Made by a program: the position numbers and the translations under genes. A DNA stretch of 64,000 bases from Prolixibacter sp. NT017 (GTDB lineage Bacteria > Bacteroidota > Bacteroidia > Bacteroidales > Prolixibacteraceae): contig NZ_BLAV01000001.1 in assembly GCF_009617875.1 (NCBI RefSeq), positions 1,302,001-1,366,000 of the forward strand, written 5' to 3'. The notes beneath the pieces were generated by a model. It was not told the DNA's origin and did not search any database. It saw only the letters and a list, made by a program, of their open reading frames with translations. Shown here piece after piece: positions 26,518 to 35,162 of this stretch. Numbering within the stretch: the first letter of the stretch is position 1; every line of letters starts with the position of its first letter.

Positions 26518-27666
26518 ATGGACGAATTATTGCCCAAACACTACGCAGACTATCGTAAGCGAATCAGAGATTTTGCAGAGAAGGAGGTTCATCCTGTTGC
26601 AATTGAGCATGACGAAAACGAGCATTTTCCTGTTGATTTAGCCCGCAAAATGGGCGAAGCCGGACTCTTTGGAATTGCCATTCCCAAAGAATACGGAGGA
26701 CAGGGGCTCGATACGTTGTCGTACATTATTGCAGTGGAAGAGTTGGCCCGTGTGGACAGCTCGCCGGCAGCGACCATTGCTGCCCACAATTCACTGGGAA
26801 TTGCACCCATCTATTCGTACGGAACAGAGGAACAAAAGCAGAAATATATCCCGGGTTTGTGTACGGGGGAGAAACTTTGGGCGTTTGGATTAACGGAAGT
26901 TACTGCCGGTTCGGATGCTAAAGGTGTGGCATCGCGTGCCGAACTGGTCGACGGCGAGTGGGTTGTCAACGGCTCCAAGATGTTTATCACGAATAGCGCA
27001 TCGGAAATTGCTTCCGGTATTACCTTGCAGGCCATCACCGGTGAAAAGGACGGGAAAAAAGAGCTGACTGCTATTTTAGTCCCTCGCGAAACGCCCGGAT
27101 ACGAAACCTGGCCAGTGAAAGGAAAGCTGATGTGGCGCTCGGTGGACAACGGCAAAATGAAATTTACCGATTGCCGTGTGCCGGAAGAAAATATGCTGGG
27201 TAAACGTGGCGAAGGAATCAAGATTATGCTTGCCACACTCGATGGCGGACGTTTGTCGATTGCTGCCATGGGACTCGGTCTGGCGCAGGGTGCTTTCGAA
27301 ATGGCGGTGAAACATGCCAAAAAGCGTGAGCAGTTTGGTAAACCGATTGCTGAATTTCAGGCGGTTTCTTTCAAGTTGGCCGAGATGGCTATGCGCATCG
27401 AGTTGGCCCGGAATACGCTGTACCGTGCTTGCCAGCTGAAAGATGCCGGAAAACCTTTCGGTAAAGAAGCAGCCATGTCGAAACTGTACTGCTCGGAAGT
27501 AGCCAAATTTGTAGCCGACGAGTCCGTTCAGGTTCATGGAGCATACGGTCTGCTTCGCGAAAATCATATTGAACGTTTCTATCGTGACCAGCGTTTGCTT
27601 CAGATTGGTGAAGGAACTTCCGAAATTCTGAGGATGGTCATTGGTCGTTATGTCTTAAAATCGTAA
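26518..27666 (+). CDS. Acyl-CoA dehydrogenase, short/branched-chain type
   Basis: A 382-residue flavoprotein beginning two bases after mccA. Family motifs are AIPKEYGGQG, FGLTEVTAGSDAKG (flavin-binding), GSKMFITNSASE, REQFGKPIAEFQAVSFKLAEMAM and the C-terminal RFYRDQRLLQIGEGTSEILR. The catalytic base is Glu365 in EGTSE, the position used by short- and medium-chain and 2-methyl-branched enzymes. Isovaleryl-CoA dehydrogenases usually have a non-acidic residue there and use an internal glutamate around 254, where this protein has GGR. Context says leucine (isovaleryl-CoA to 3-methylcrotonyl-CoA); residues rather say straight-chain or 2-methyl substrates. Substrate therefore open. Confidence 0.88.
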   Translation: MDELLPKHYADYRKRIRDFAEKEVHPVAIEHDENEHFPVDLARKMGEAGLFGIAIPKEYGGQGLDTLSYIIAVEELARVDSSPAATIAAHNSLGIAPIYSYGTEEQKQKYIPGLCTGEKLWAFGLTEVTAGSDAKGVASRAELVDGEWVVNGSKMFITNSASEIASGITLQAITGEKDGKKELTAILVPRETPGYETWPVKGKLMWRSVDNGKMKFTDCRVPEENMLGKRGEGIKIMLATLDGGRLSIAAMGLGLAQGAFEMAVKHAKKREQFGKPIAEFQAVSFKLAEMAMRIELARNTLYRACQLKDAGKPFGKEAAMSKLYCSEVAKFVADESVQVHGAYGLLRENHIERFYRDQRLLQIGEGTSEILRMVIGRYVLKS

Positions 27667-27693
27667 ACTGTTTTCCAAAGAAATCAGATAAAC

Positions 27694-28704
27694 ATGGGCA
27701 CCGATCGCAAACTGGATCACATTAAGCTGGCTTTTCAATCGCAGATGAACGGAATAGCTGCCGATGAGCGGTTCTTCTACGAACCGATGTTGTCAGGACA
27801 TCCGGTGGACGAACCGGACGAAATTTCGTTTGCCGGGAAGAAGCTAAAAGCTCCGGTTTGGGTTTCGAGTATGACCGGCGGTACCAAACTGGCCAATACC
27901 ATCAACCATAACCTGGCGCGTGCCTGTGGCGAATTTGGCCTTGGAATGGGATTGGGCTCATGCCGCAAACTGTTGGATGACGATACCTATTTCTCCGATT
28001 TTGATGTCCGTATCGATATTGGTGATGAACAACCACTTTATACCAACCTGGGGATTGCTCAGGTGGAAGAGTTGCTGGATAAGGGGCAGACAGACAAAAT
28101 CGAGCGGCTCGTCGAACGCCTTCGTGCCGATGGATTGATTGTCCATATCAACCCGATGCAGGAGTGGCTTCAGCCGGAAGGAAACCTCATTCAGCATCCC
28201 CCGATTGAAACGGTGGAACGCTTGTTAGAGCAGGTTCAGTTCCCGGTTATCGTGAAGGAAGTGGGGCAGGGATTTGGCCCGGAAAGTCTACTCCGGCTTT
28301 TGAAGCTTCCGCTGGCTGCGGTTGATTTTGGTGCTTTTGGCGGAACCAACTTTGCCCGCATCGAACTGGAACGCAACAGCGACCTGAACAAAGAGCAGTA
28401 TGAGCCGTTTGTGCGTGTCGGCATGTCCGCGGAGCAGATGCTCGATGCGGTGAATCAAATGGTAGATGGAGGTGAAGAAATCAAGTGTCGGCAACTGATC
28501 ATTTCAGGCGGTATACAAAATTTCCTCGATGGTTACTACCTAACGGAAAAATCGAAATTGCCGGCTATCTATGCGCAGGCTTCTGCTTTTCTGAAATACA
28601 GCCAGGGGGAATATGAGGTGCTGAGAAATTATGTGGAAGCCCAGTTGAAAGGTTTGCGTATTGCCAAAGCATTTCTTCGGATTAACGAAAATCATTCTGA
28701 ATGA
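27694..28704 (+). CDS. fni: Type 2 isopentenyl-diphosphate delta-isomerase (FMN)
   Basis: A 336-residue protein. The N-terminal RKLDHIKLAFQSQMN, the SSMTGGT motif, ACGEFGLGMGLGSCRKLL, the phrase LIVHINPMQEWLQPEG with the conserved Gln/Glu pair, VIVKEVGQGFGP and the FMN-binding FGAFGGTNFARIE are those of flavin-dependent type 2 IPP isomerase. It interconverts IPP and DMAPP. It starts 27 bp after the dehydrogenase gene and overlaps the HMG-CoA reductase gene by ATGA. This is the junction between the leucine-type and the mevalonate-type genes. Confidence 0.93.
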   Translation: MGTDRKLDHIKLAFQSQMNGIAADERFFYEPMLSGHPVDEPDEISFAGKKLKAPVWVSSMTGGTKLANTINHNLARACGEFGLGMGLGSCRKLLDDDTYFSDFDVRIDIGDEQPLYTNLGIAQVEELLDKGQTDKIERLVERLRADGLIVHINPMQEWLQPEGNLIQHPPIETVERLLEQVQFPVIVKEVGQGFGPESLLRLLKLPLAAVDFGAFGGTNFARIELERNSDLNKEQYEPFVRVGMSAEQMLDAVNQMVDGGEEIKCRQLIISGGIQNFLDGYYLTEKSKLPAIYAQASAFLKYSQGEYEVLRNYVEAQLKGLRIAKAFLRINENHSE

Positions 28705-30023
28705 CGAAAAACGAACGGATTATCAGTGGCTTTTCCAAACTGAACCGGTCGCAACGAATCGATTTAATATGGGACCGGCTGGGACTTGATGAGGCTTCCC
28801 GGTCGGTGCTTGATAATTTCTTGCATCAAAATCCGTCAACTCAAGCACTTTTCGAAGAGTTTAGCGAAAATTTCCTGACGAACTTCTTTATGCCCATGGG
28901 CGTCGTTCCCAACGTAGTGGTGAACGGTCAATCATACATCGTTCCGATGGTGATTGAAGAGAGTTCGGTGATTGCTGCTGCGTCCAGGGCTGCCAAGTTC
29001 TGGGCTTCGCGAGGTGGTTTTCAGGCCCGCGTATCCGGAATGGTCAAAAAAGGGCAAGTGCATTTTTCCTGGTCCGGAGAATCGAAAGATTTGAAGGCTG
29101 CTTTCCCGTTTCTGAAAGAGAAAATGCTGGCTGCTACACATGATTTAACGGCTCGCATGCGGAAGCGGGGCGGTGGAATCATCGCAGTCGAATTGGTCGA
29201 CAAAACCAGTGAACTGGCAGACTATTACCAGGTAGATGTTTCCTTTGAAACAGCCGACGCGATGGGCGCAAATTTCATCAATTCGTGTCTGGAAACCATG
29301 GCGGGAGTTTTGGTCGATGAGTTGAATAACTCGGAAACAAACGGCGAGGCGAGTGTCATCATGTCGATTTTATCGAACTACACGCCCGATAGTCTGGTGG
29401 AATGTTGGGTGGAATGTAATATCGACGAACTGGCTCCGTTTAGCGGAAAATTGAAGCCGGAAGAGTTTGCCCGGAAATTTGAAAAGGCCAGCCAAATTGC
29501 ACAATTGGATGTATCGCGGGCAGTAACGCATAACAAAGGCATTTACAATGGCGTCGATGCTGTTGTGTTAGCTACCGGAAATGACTGGCGGGCGGTTGAG
29601 GCTTGTGGTCATGCATTTGCGGCTTCTAATGGAAAATACCGCAGCCTGACGTTTGCCGAAATCGACGGTGACCGGTTTCGTTACACACTGCGGCTTCCTT
29701 TGGCACTTGGAACCGTGGGCGGCCTGACCAAAGCACATCCGGTTTCCAAGCTGGCGCTGGAACTGTTGGAGAATCCCGATGCAAAAACATTGATGATGAT
29801 TGCAGCGGCAGCTGGTTTGGCTAATAATTTTGCGGCTGTTGCATCGCTCACAACGGTCGGCATTCAGCAAGGGCACATGAAAATGCACCTAACCAACATT
29901 CTGAATCAGTTGGGAGCAACGGCAGAAGAAAAAAGCAAATGCACCCAATATTTCAGTGTTAAAAATATCGCTTACGCAGAAGTAGAAAAATACCTGAACC
30001 ACATCAGGAATACCAATGGCTGA
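28701..30023 (+). CDS. mvaA: Hydroxymethylglutaryl-CoA reductase, class II
   Basis: A 440-residue protein of the bacterial class II type, without the membrane anchor of eukaryotic enzymes. Visible motifs are ENFLTNFFMPMGVVPN near the N-terminus, EESSVIAAASRAAKFW with the catalytic glutamate, DAMGANFIN, the lysine in THNKGIYNG, TLRLPLALGTVGGLT, and GIQQGHMKMH near the C-terminus with the catalytic histidine. Reduces HMG-CoA to mevalonate (cofactor not predictable). Overlaps fni by four bases and the following kinase by eight. No gene for HMG-CoA synthase lies in the window. Confidence 0.95.
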   Translation: MTKNERIISGFSKLNRSQRIDLIWDRLGLDEASRSVLDNFLHQNPSTQALFEEFSENFLTNFFMPMGVVPNVVVNGQSYIVPMVIEESSVIAAASRAAKFWASRGGFQARVSGMVKKGQVHFSWSGESKDLKAAFPFLKEKMLAATHDLTARMRKRGGGIIAVELVDKTSELADYYQVDVSFETADAMGANFINSCLETMAGVLVDELNNSETNGEASVIMSILSNYTPDSLVECWVECNIDELAPFSGKLKPEEFARKFEKASQIAQLDVSRAVTHNKGIYNGVDAVVLATGNDWRAVEACGHAFAASNGKYRSLTFAEIDGDRFRYTLRLPLALGTVGGLTKAHPVSKLALELLENPDAKTLMMIAAAAGLANNFAAVASLTTVGIQQGHMKMHLTNILNQLGATAEEKSKCTQYFSVKNIAYAEVEKYLNHIRNTNG

Positions 30024-30951
30024 AACAACCAACACAAGAGTATTTTATTCCCGCGGCAAATTGTTGCTGACGGGTGAGTATGCTGTGCTTCGTGGTGCGG
30101 AGGCATTGGCTCTTCCATCCAGATTGGGGCAATACCTGGAAGTGTTAGAAGGAAATGAACCCGGCGTTTTATCATGGGAAAGTATTTCGCCTTCCGGGAA
30201 GTGGTTCGAAGCGCGTTTTAGTTTACCCGCATTGGATGTTATTTCAGCTACAGATAGCCAGAAAGCCGGTGTTTTGAAGGAACTTTTCCTGACCGCCCGA
30301 AAACTGCATGCTGGTTTCCTGGAAAGGGAAGAAGCTTTGCAAGCCAGGTCGACCCTTGAATTTCTTCCCGAGTGGGGATTGGGTTCCAGTAGTTCATTGG
30401 TTTCCAATATTGCCGATTGGGCCAAATGCGACCCGTTTCGGTTAAATGGACTAGTCTTTCACAGTTCCGGCTACGATGTCGCGTGTGCCCGTTCGAAAGG
30501 GCCGATTTTGTATCGAAGGGTGAATAATTTGCCGGAAGTAATTTCCGCGAAATTCAGGCCTTCGTTTGGAGCTAATTTGTGGTTGGTGTACCTGAATGAA
30601 AAGAAAAATTCGAAGCAGGCAGTAAACGCGTTTGCCGGGTTAACTGTTGATGAAATGATACTGGAGAGGATTTCGTCGATTGCAGGCGAAACTGCTGCGG
30701 CTGATGATTTGGATAGCTTTTGTGCCTTGATGGATGAGCATGAAAAGCTGGTCGGCGGAATGACAGGGCAAATTCCTGTGAAGGAAAGACTCTTTTCCGA
30801 TTTTGAGGGGTGTATCAAGTCGTTGGGAGCATGGGGAGGCGATTTCATTCTGGCAGCGACTAAGTGGCCGGAAGAGGAAGTGAGAAAATGGTTTGGAGAG
30901 CGGGGATATGAAACCGTTCTTCCGTTTAACGAAATGATTTCATATGGCTGA
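30016..30951 (+). CDS. GHMP kinase, GYDIA family; probable phosphomevalonate kinase
   Basis: A 311-residue GHMP kinase. The N-terminal strand SRGKLLLTGEYAVLRGAEALALP, the ATP-loop WGLGSSSSLVSNIA, the SSGYDVACARSKGPILYRR segment, and a C-terminal GAWGGDFILAA are present. The GYDVA wording corresponds to the GYDIA family found in flavobacterial mevalonate clusters. By elimination (mevalonate kinase and decarboxylase are both encoded next to it) it should phosphorylate 5-phosphomevalonate. It overlaps both neighbours by eight bases. The ATP-loop is typical; substrate is inferred from context. Confidence 0.85.
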   Translation: MAETTNTRVFYSRGKLLLTGEYAVLRGAEALALPSRLGQYLEVLEGNEPGVLSWESISPSGKWFEARFSLPALDVISATDSQKAGVLKELFLTARKLHAGFLEREEALQARSTLEFLPEWGLGSSSSLVSNIADWAKCDPFRLNGLVFHSSGYDVACARSKGPILYRRVNNLPEVISAKFRPSFGANLWLVYLNEKKNSKQAVNAFAGLTVDEMILERISSIAGETAAADDLDSFCALMDEHEKLVGGMTGQIPVKERLFSDFEGCIKSLGAWGGDFILAATKWPEEEVRKWFGERGYETVLPFNEMISYG

Positions 30952-32020
30952 TAAAAAGAGTGACTGGAAAGAGACTACGTGGGTTAGTCCTTCAAATATT
31001 GCCTTGATTAAATATTGGGGAAAGCATGGCGAGCAATTGCCCAATAACCCGTCGTTGAGTTTGACGTTGAAGAATTCGGTCACTAAAACAAAGCTTCGTT
31101 ACCGGAGGCTTGATGAACCCGTGCCGGATTCCGAGGATTTGAAAGTTGCTTATTGGTTCGATGGAGAGCGGAATGAGGCTTTCGAAAGGAAAGTGGCTAA
31201 TTATTTACGGCGATTACTCCCGGAGATGCCCTATTTAACAAGCCTTGAGCTGGAATTTCAAAGTACGAACACCTTTCCGCACTCAACCGGAATTGCTTCT
31301 TCGGCGTCCTCGATGAGTGCGATTACGCTCTGTTTAGTCGATATGGAAAAAAAGATGGGACTGCGAAAACCTCCCACTCAGGATTTGTCTCGTCGTGCGT
31401 CGCATCTGGCCCGGTTAGGGTCGGGGAGTGCCTGTCGCTCGGTGTATGGCGGTTGGGTCACCTGGGGGGAAGACGGTTTGTTGCCCGATTCTTCCGACCG
31501 ATATGCGTCGCCTTTGGAGCAGGACATTCCCGAACAATGGCAAAATTTGCGGGATGCCATTTTGATTGTTAATTCCGACCGGAAGAAAGTTTCAAGTTCT
31601 GCTGGTCATGGATTGATGAGCAATCATCCTTTTGCGGAAGGTCGTTACCGTCAGGCCCGGAAACACCTGAACTGTATGATGCTGGCGCTCCAGAACGGAG
31701 ATGAGAAGACCTTTGTTGAAGTGGTGGAGAGTGAAGCATTGTCGTTGCATGGTTTACTGATGACCTCCTCGCAGGACGGTTTGTTGTTGCAACCCGAATC
31801 GCTTCAGATTATCAATGCGGTTCGCGCTTTTCGCGAAAAAACAGGCTTGATGGTTTGTTTTACGTTGGATGCGGGCCCCAATGTGCATTTGCTTTATCGC
31901 GACGAAGACAAAGAGATGGTGCAACAATTTATTCAGGAGGAGTTGCTTCCGTTCTGTGAAAACAGGCAATGGATTGATGATGAAATTGGCGAAGGCCCCT
32001 ATAAAGAGGAAATTAAATGA
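30944..32020 (+). CDS. mvaD: Diphosphomevalonate decarboxylase
   Basis: A 358-residue GHMP-fold decarboxylase. Signature pieces are SPSNIALIKYWGKHGEQLPNNPS, TFPHSTGIASSASSMSAI (ATP-binding serine-rich loop), RLGSGSACRSVYGGWVTW, SDRKKVSSSAGH and FTLDAGPNVHLLY with the catalytic Asp. It converts mevalonate diphosphate to IPP with ATP. Start ATG 30944 overlaps the kinase by eight bases; the stop overlaps the mevalonate kinase start by ATGA. Confidence 0.94.
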   Translation: MADKKSDWKETTWVSPSNIALIKYWGKHGEQLPNNPSLSLTLKNSVTKTKLRYRRLDEPVPDSEDLKVAYWFDGERNEAFERKVANYLRRLLPEMPYLTSLELEFQSTNTFPHSTGIASSASSMSAITLCLVDMEKKMGLRKPPTQDLSRRASHLARLGSGSACRSVYGGWVTWGEDGLLPDSSDRYASPLEQDIPEQWQNLRDAILIVNSDRKKVSSSAGHGLMSNHPFAEGRYRQARKHLNCMMLALQNGDEKTFVEVVESEALSLHGLLMTSSQDGLLLQPESLQIINAVRAFREKTGLMVCFTLDAGPNVHLLYRDEDKEMVQQFIQEELLPFCENRQWIDDEIGEGPYKEEIK

Positions 32021-32973
32021 AGCGTTTCCCGGCAAAAATATTACTATTCGGCGAGTACAGCATTATTACGGGCTCGAAAGGACTGGCGCTTCCGTTTAAT
32101 CTATACGGTGGTCAGTTAGCCTTTCCTGTCGGGAAAATGAGTCCGGCCGAGAAAGAGGCGGCTCATATTTCCAACCAACATTTGGCGGAATTGCTTGGTT
32201 TCCTGGAGAAAAATGCAGCAGCACCGGTCTTCTTAAATTTGACTTCCTTCCGGGATGATTTGGCTACCGGACTTTATTTTCAATCAAATATTCCCAATCA
32301 ATACGGAGTGGGCAGTTCCGGCGCTTTAACAGCTGCTTTGTATCATCGGTATGGTCAGGATACGGAAGAAGAGACGTTGCCGGAGATACGGAAGCAAATG
32401 GCGGTCATCGAGTCGTTTTATCACGGAACCAGCTCTGGACTGGATCCGTTGGTGTCGTACGTACAAAAGCCTGTTTGGATCGAAAGCCGCGATAAAATCA
32501 GCGTAGAAGCCGGTTGGCCGGAAAAATTTTTCGATGAATATGCTGTTTTCCTAATTGACAGCGGACAGCAGGGCGGAACCGGCGATTTGGTTAACTGGTT
32601 TATGGAACAGCATCAGCGGCCCGGTTTTCGGGAAGTTTTCGAGGAAGAATTAGTAAGCGGTATTGATGAACTGGTAGACGCTCTATTGCATGCTCAAACC
32701 GATCCGGTTCAGGCGGTTCTGCAACGCATTTCCCGTTTTCAGCTCGACTATTTTCGTCCCATGATTCCGGTGGAGTTCCGGAAGCATTTCCGGTATGGCC
32801 TGGAAACTGATGATTTTACGTTAAAGCTGTGTGGCTCGGGAGGCGGTGGTTATCTGCTTGGTTTTACCAAAAATCGCATTGCAACCGAGAAATATTTCCG
32901 GGAAAGGGAAATCAGTTGTCTTTTTGTCGAAATGATTCCCGAAAGTGTGGACGGAAACGGGTTCCCTTCTTAA
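32017..32973 (+). CDS. mvk: Mevalonate kinase
   Basis: A 318-residue GHMP kinase, last gene of the nine-gene unit. AKILLFGEYSIITGSKGLALP at the N-terminus, NQYGVGSSGALTAALYHRYG (ATP loop), the ESFYHGTSSGLDPLVSY motif with the catalytic Asp, and LCGSGGGGYLLGF at the C-terminus are typical of mevalonate kinase. Together with the preceding kinase and decarboxylase it takes mevalonate to IPP. A strong hairpin terminator follows 8 bp after the stop. Confidence 0.88.
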   Translation: MKRFPAKILLFGEYSIITGSKGLALPFNLYGGQLAFPVGKMSPAEKEAAHISNQHLAELLGFLEKNAAAPVFLNLTSFRDDLATGLYFQSNIPNQYGVGSSGALTAALYHRYGQDTEEETLPEIRKQMAVIESFYHGTSSGLDPLVSYVQKPVWIESRDKISVEAGWPEKFFDEYAVFLIDSGQQGGTGDLVNWFMEQHQRPGFREVFEEELVSGIDELVDALLHAQTDPVQAVLQRISRFQLDYFRPMIPVEFRKHFRYGLETDDFTLKLCGSGGGGYLLGFTKNRIATEKYFREREISCLFVEMIPESVDGNGFPS

Positions 32974-32980
32974 AAAGAAA

Positions 32981-33030
32981 ATGTACCATCGGTGCTTCTT
33001 CGGCTACCAACGGTACATCGCTAATTTTTT
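32981..33030 (+). terminator. Terminator of the leucine/mevalonate unit
   Basis: ATGTACC-ATCGGT (32981-32993) pairs with ACCAAC-GGTACAT (33006-33018), and TTTTTT follows at 33025-33030. It is the only clear terminator seen between 22063 and 33030, which supports one transcript for all nine genes. Confidence 0.75.
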
Positions 33031-33043
33031 GTTGCTTATTTGT

Positions 33044-34252
33044 TTACTGAATTGTCACTTCCAGTGGATGCAGAATGCGTTCAGCCTGTTTTTGTAGCAT
33101 AGCGTCCCAGCCTTCAACCGACTTTACCTGTCCGCTTTTCACCCATGCAAACCCGGCATAGTAAGTAAGTACCGAATCGTTAGGCTGCGTAACGACCATA
33201 ATCTGACTTTGGTCCGGGGTTGGTGAGATGTGGGTAAAGGCGCTGTCCACGCGAGCCGGATTAACCACGACACCTTCGCCGACAAAGGAGTCGGCTCCTT
33301 TTTCCCACTGACGGAACCAGCCTTCTTTCGGCTCCAGTTTGACATCTCCTTTGCGCTCGTGCATCGAGATACCGATGGTGATATTGGGAACTGGTTTTTC
33401 GGGTTTCAGCGATACAACAAATTTGGAGAAGTTCGAGCCCAAATCGAGTGAAATTCGTTTTGTTTCGTGAATCCTGTATTCACTCCACGGTGCATAGGTC
33501 AACTCAAAAACGGTACGAATTGGTCCCCGGGCAATGGTCTTGTAGCTGACAAAATTTTTCGAAACATGCAGGCTATCATCTTGCCAAACGCCAATACCCC
33601 CATCGCCGCGACTCGAGCCAACATGGTAGGCATCGCATCCTTCTCCACGATCAACGTTATAGTAATCGACACTATCGACGGCGCCTGCGTACCATTCATC
33701 AATAATCGGGTATTTAACTCGCTTGAACCAAAGGTCGATGCCACTGGTCAGTGTGCCGCCGGGCTTGTGTTCTTCGGTAAGTTGCTGTGCTTTTGGGCCA
33801 AATGTCCGGAAAGCTACTTTATCGTTCTCCCAGGCGTAGTCATCAATTCGTTCGGGAACGAACCTGGAGAAGGTCGTGTATTTGCTGTGTGGTTGTTCTT
33901 CGGCACCGTTTTCTCTGCCAATAATCTGGTACGTTTTTTCTTCGTTGGCTTTGATGCTCACCTGGAAAAGCAGTTCGTCGGGTTGACCATCCTGGTTTTC
34001 GTCAATCAGCTGCCGAACCAGGTAATTTCCGCTCGACGGATCCAGCACCAAAAGATCTTTCGGCGAATACTTAGCCGTTAAATCTTTTAGTTTCGTCATG
34101 GGAATGGATACCGTTTCCGAAATGCGGTTGAAATCCAGCGTATTCTTCACGTGAACTTCTTTTTTGAGGACCGTGTTTGAGTTGCAACCTGCTAACAGGA
34201 ACAGAGAGAGTAGCGGCCAGTAAATCAGTTTTTTTTGTCGATTGATTTTCAT
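33044..34252 (-). CDS. DUF4861 family lipoprotein
   Basis: A 402-residue protein with a lipoprotein signal (LFLLAGCNSN). The body reads as DUF4861: VHVKNTLDFNRISETVSIPM, LIDENQDGQPDELLFQVSIKANEEKTYQI, and YYNVDRGEGCDAYHVGSSRGDGGIGVW. DUF4861 proteins occur in polysaccharide-utilisation loci, often near pectin or rhamnogalacturonan genes, but no activity is established. It is convergent with the mevalonate unit and stands alone; the carbohydrate genes of the next 14 kb are the plausible functional context. Confidence 0.82.
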   Translation of the reverse strand: MKINRQKKLIYWPLLSLFLLAGCNSNTVLKKEVHVKNTLDFNRISETVSIPMTKLKDLTAKYSPKDLLVLDPSSGNYLVRQLIDENQDGQPDELLFQVSIKANEEKTYQIIGRENGAEEQPHSKYTTFSRFVPERIDDYAWENDKVAFRTFGPKAQQLTEEHKPGGTLTSGIDLWFKRVKYPIIDEWYAGAVDSVDYYNVDRGEGCDAYHVGSSRGDGGIGVWQDDSLHVSKNFVSYKTIARGPIRTVFELTYAPWSEYRIHETKRISLDLGSNFSKFVVSLKPEKPVPNITIGISMHERKGDVKLEPKEGWFRQWEKGADSFVGEGVVVNPARVDSAFTHISPTPDQSQIMVVTQPNDSVLTYYAGFAWVKSGQVKSVEGWDAMLQKQAERILHPLEVTIQ

Positions 34253-34832
34253 CTGTTTGAATTGTATTATCGGTTCCGTTTATCTTTTTTAGTGTTGACT
34301 ATGTCACAAAGCGTGATCGGCTTTCAGGGGCATGATAAAAAATTCCGGAGTCATAAAGGTAGAATTTTCGGGCCATTGTGGGGGGAGAAAGTGTATAAAT
34401 TACATCTTCGTCTCATTCATTTCACGAAAAGTGGTACACCTTCCGGTGAATTCTCCTACCGGGAAATCGCTATCCGGGTACGGTATCATTCCGGTTAACA
34501 AACCGTGATATAATACCTATCCGGTAGCCCGAAAGAGTCGAATATTGACCGGCGATACGTAGCATTGCGGTATTTTTCGCGGTAGCCGGATACCATATGG
34601 GCCCTGCATGTCCTCTATTTTAATTGATTCTTAACGATATAATACTTAAGTTGATTGTTGAAATTTTGAAGAGCCGGCAAACCCGCCGGCATGGGACAGA
34701 CAACTTAGCATGTAGTTTTTCGTGGTAACAAGAGAGAACGATCGGCGCATAACCCGGCTTTGAAAAAGCTATAGATAAAACGATAGCCAAAATCAACCGG
34801 ATATACCGGCATCTTGTGTTTTTGACTCGCCG
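34253..34832. other. Intergenic region without a convincing gene
   Basis: This stretch holds many CCGG-containing words, such as CTATCCGGTAGCC near 34518 and CGGTAGCCGGATACC near 34581, which are rough inverted copies of each other, and GCCGGC-AAACCC-GCCGGC at about 34673-34690. Open frames crossing it on either strand have no start context or family wording and look accidental. Confidence 0.5.
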
Positions 34833-35090
34833 GAGGGTCGGATAAGCTGCCGATTTCTGTCGGCGACATTCCTGAGGGTAGGATGAGTTGCCGATTTTTG
34901 TCGGCAACGTTCCTGAGGGTCGGATGAGTTGCCGGTTTTTGTCGGCAACGTTCCTGAGGGTCGGGTGAGCTGCCGGTTTTTGTCGGCAACGTTCCTGAGG
35001 GTCGGGTGAGCTGCCGGTTTTTTCCGGCAACGTTCCTGAGGGTCGGATGAACTGCCGATTTTTTCCGGCAACGTTCCGGAGGGGAGGTTG
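34833..35090. repeat. Six tandem copies of a 41-bp hairpin unit
   Basis: The unit starts GAGGGTCGGATGAG, contains GTTGCCGA-TTTTTG-TCGGCAAC (8-bp perfect stem) and ends GTTCCT. Copies start at 34833, 34874, 34915, 34956, 34997 and 35038, each exactly 41 bp apart, and a partial seventh starts at 35079. Copies differ by a few substitutions, some of them paired (TCGGC in earlier copies, CCGGC in the last two). All three minus frames are open through the array; since 41 is not a multiple of 3 this only shows that the unit lacks stop codons. There are no spacers, so it is not CRISPR. The array ends 73 bp before the DUF6261-like gene. Confidence 0.92.
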
Positions 35091-35162
35091 CACTGAAAAC
35101 AGTGGTCGGGAATAACATCCCGATTAGTATATAACCAAACTTCAATAAAAACAATTAGAATT

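Noticed and set aside
34833..35090. CRISPR array
   Set aside because: Units abut each other with no unique spacers and contain the inverted repeat inside; no cas genes are present in the window.
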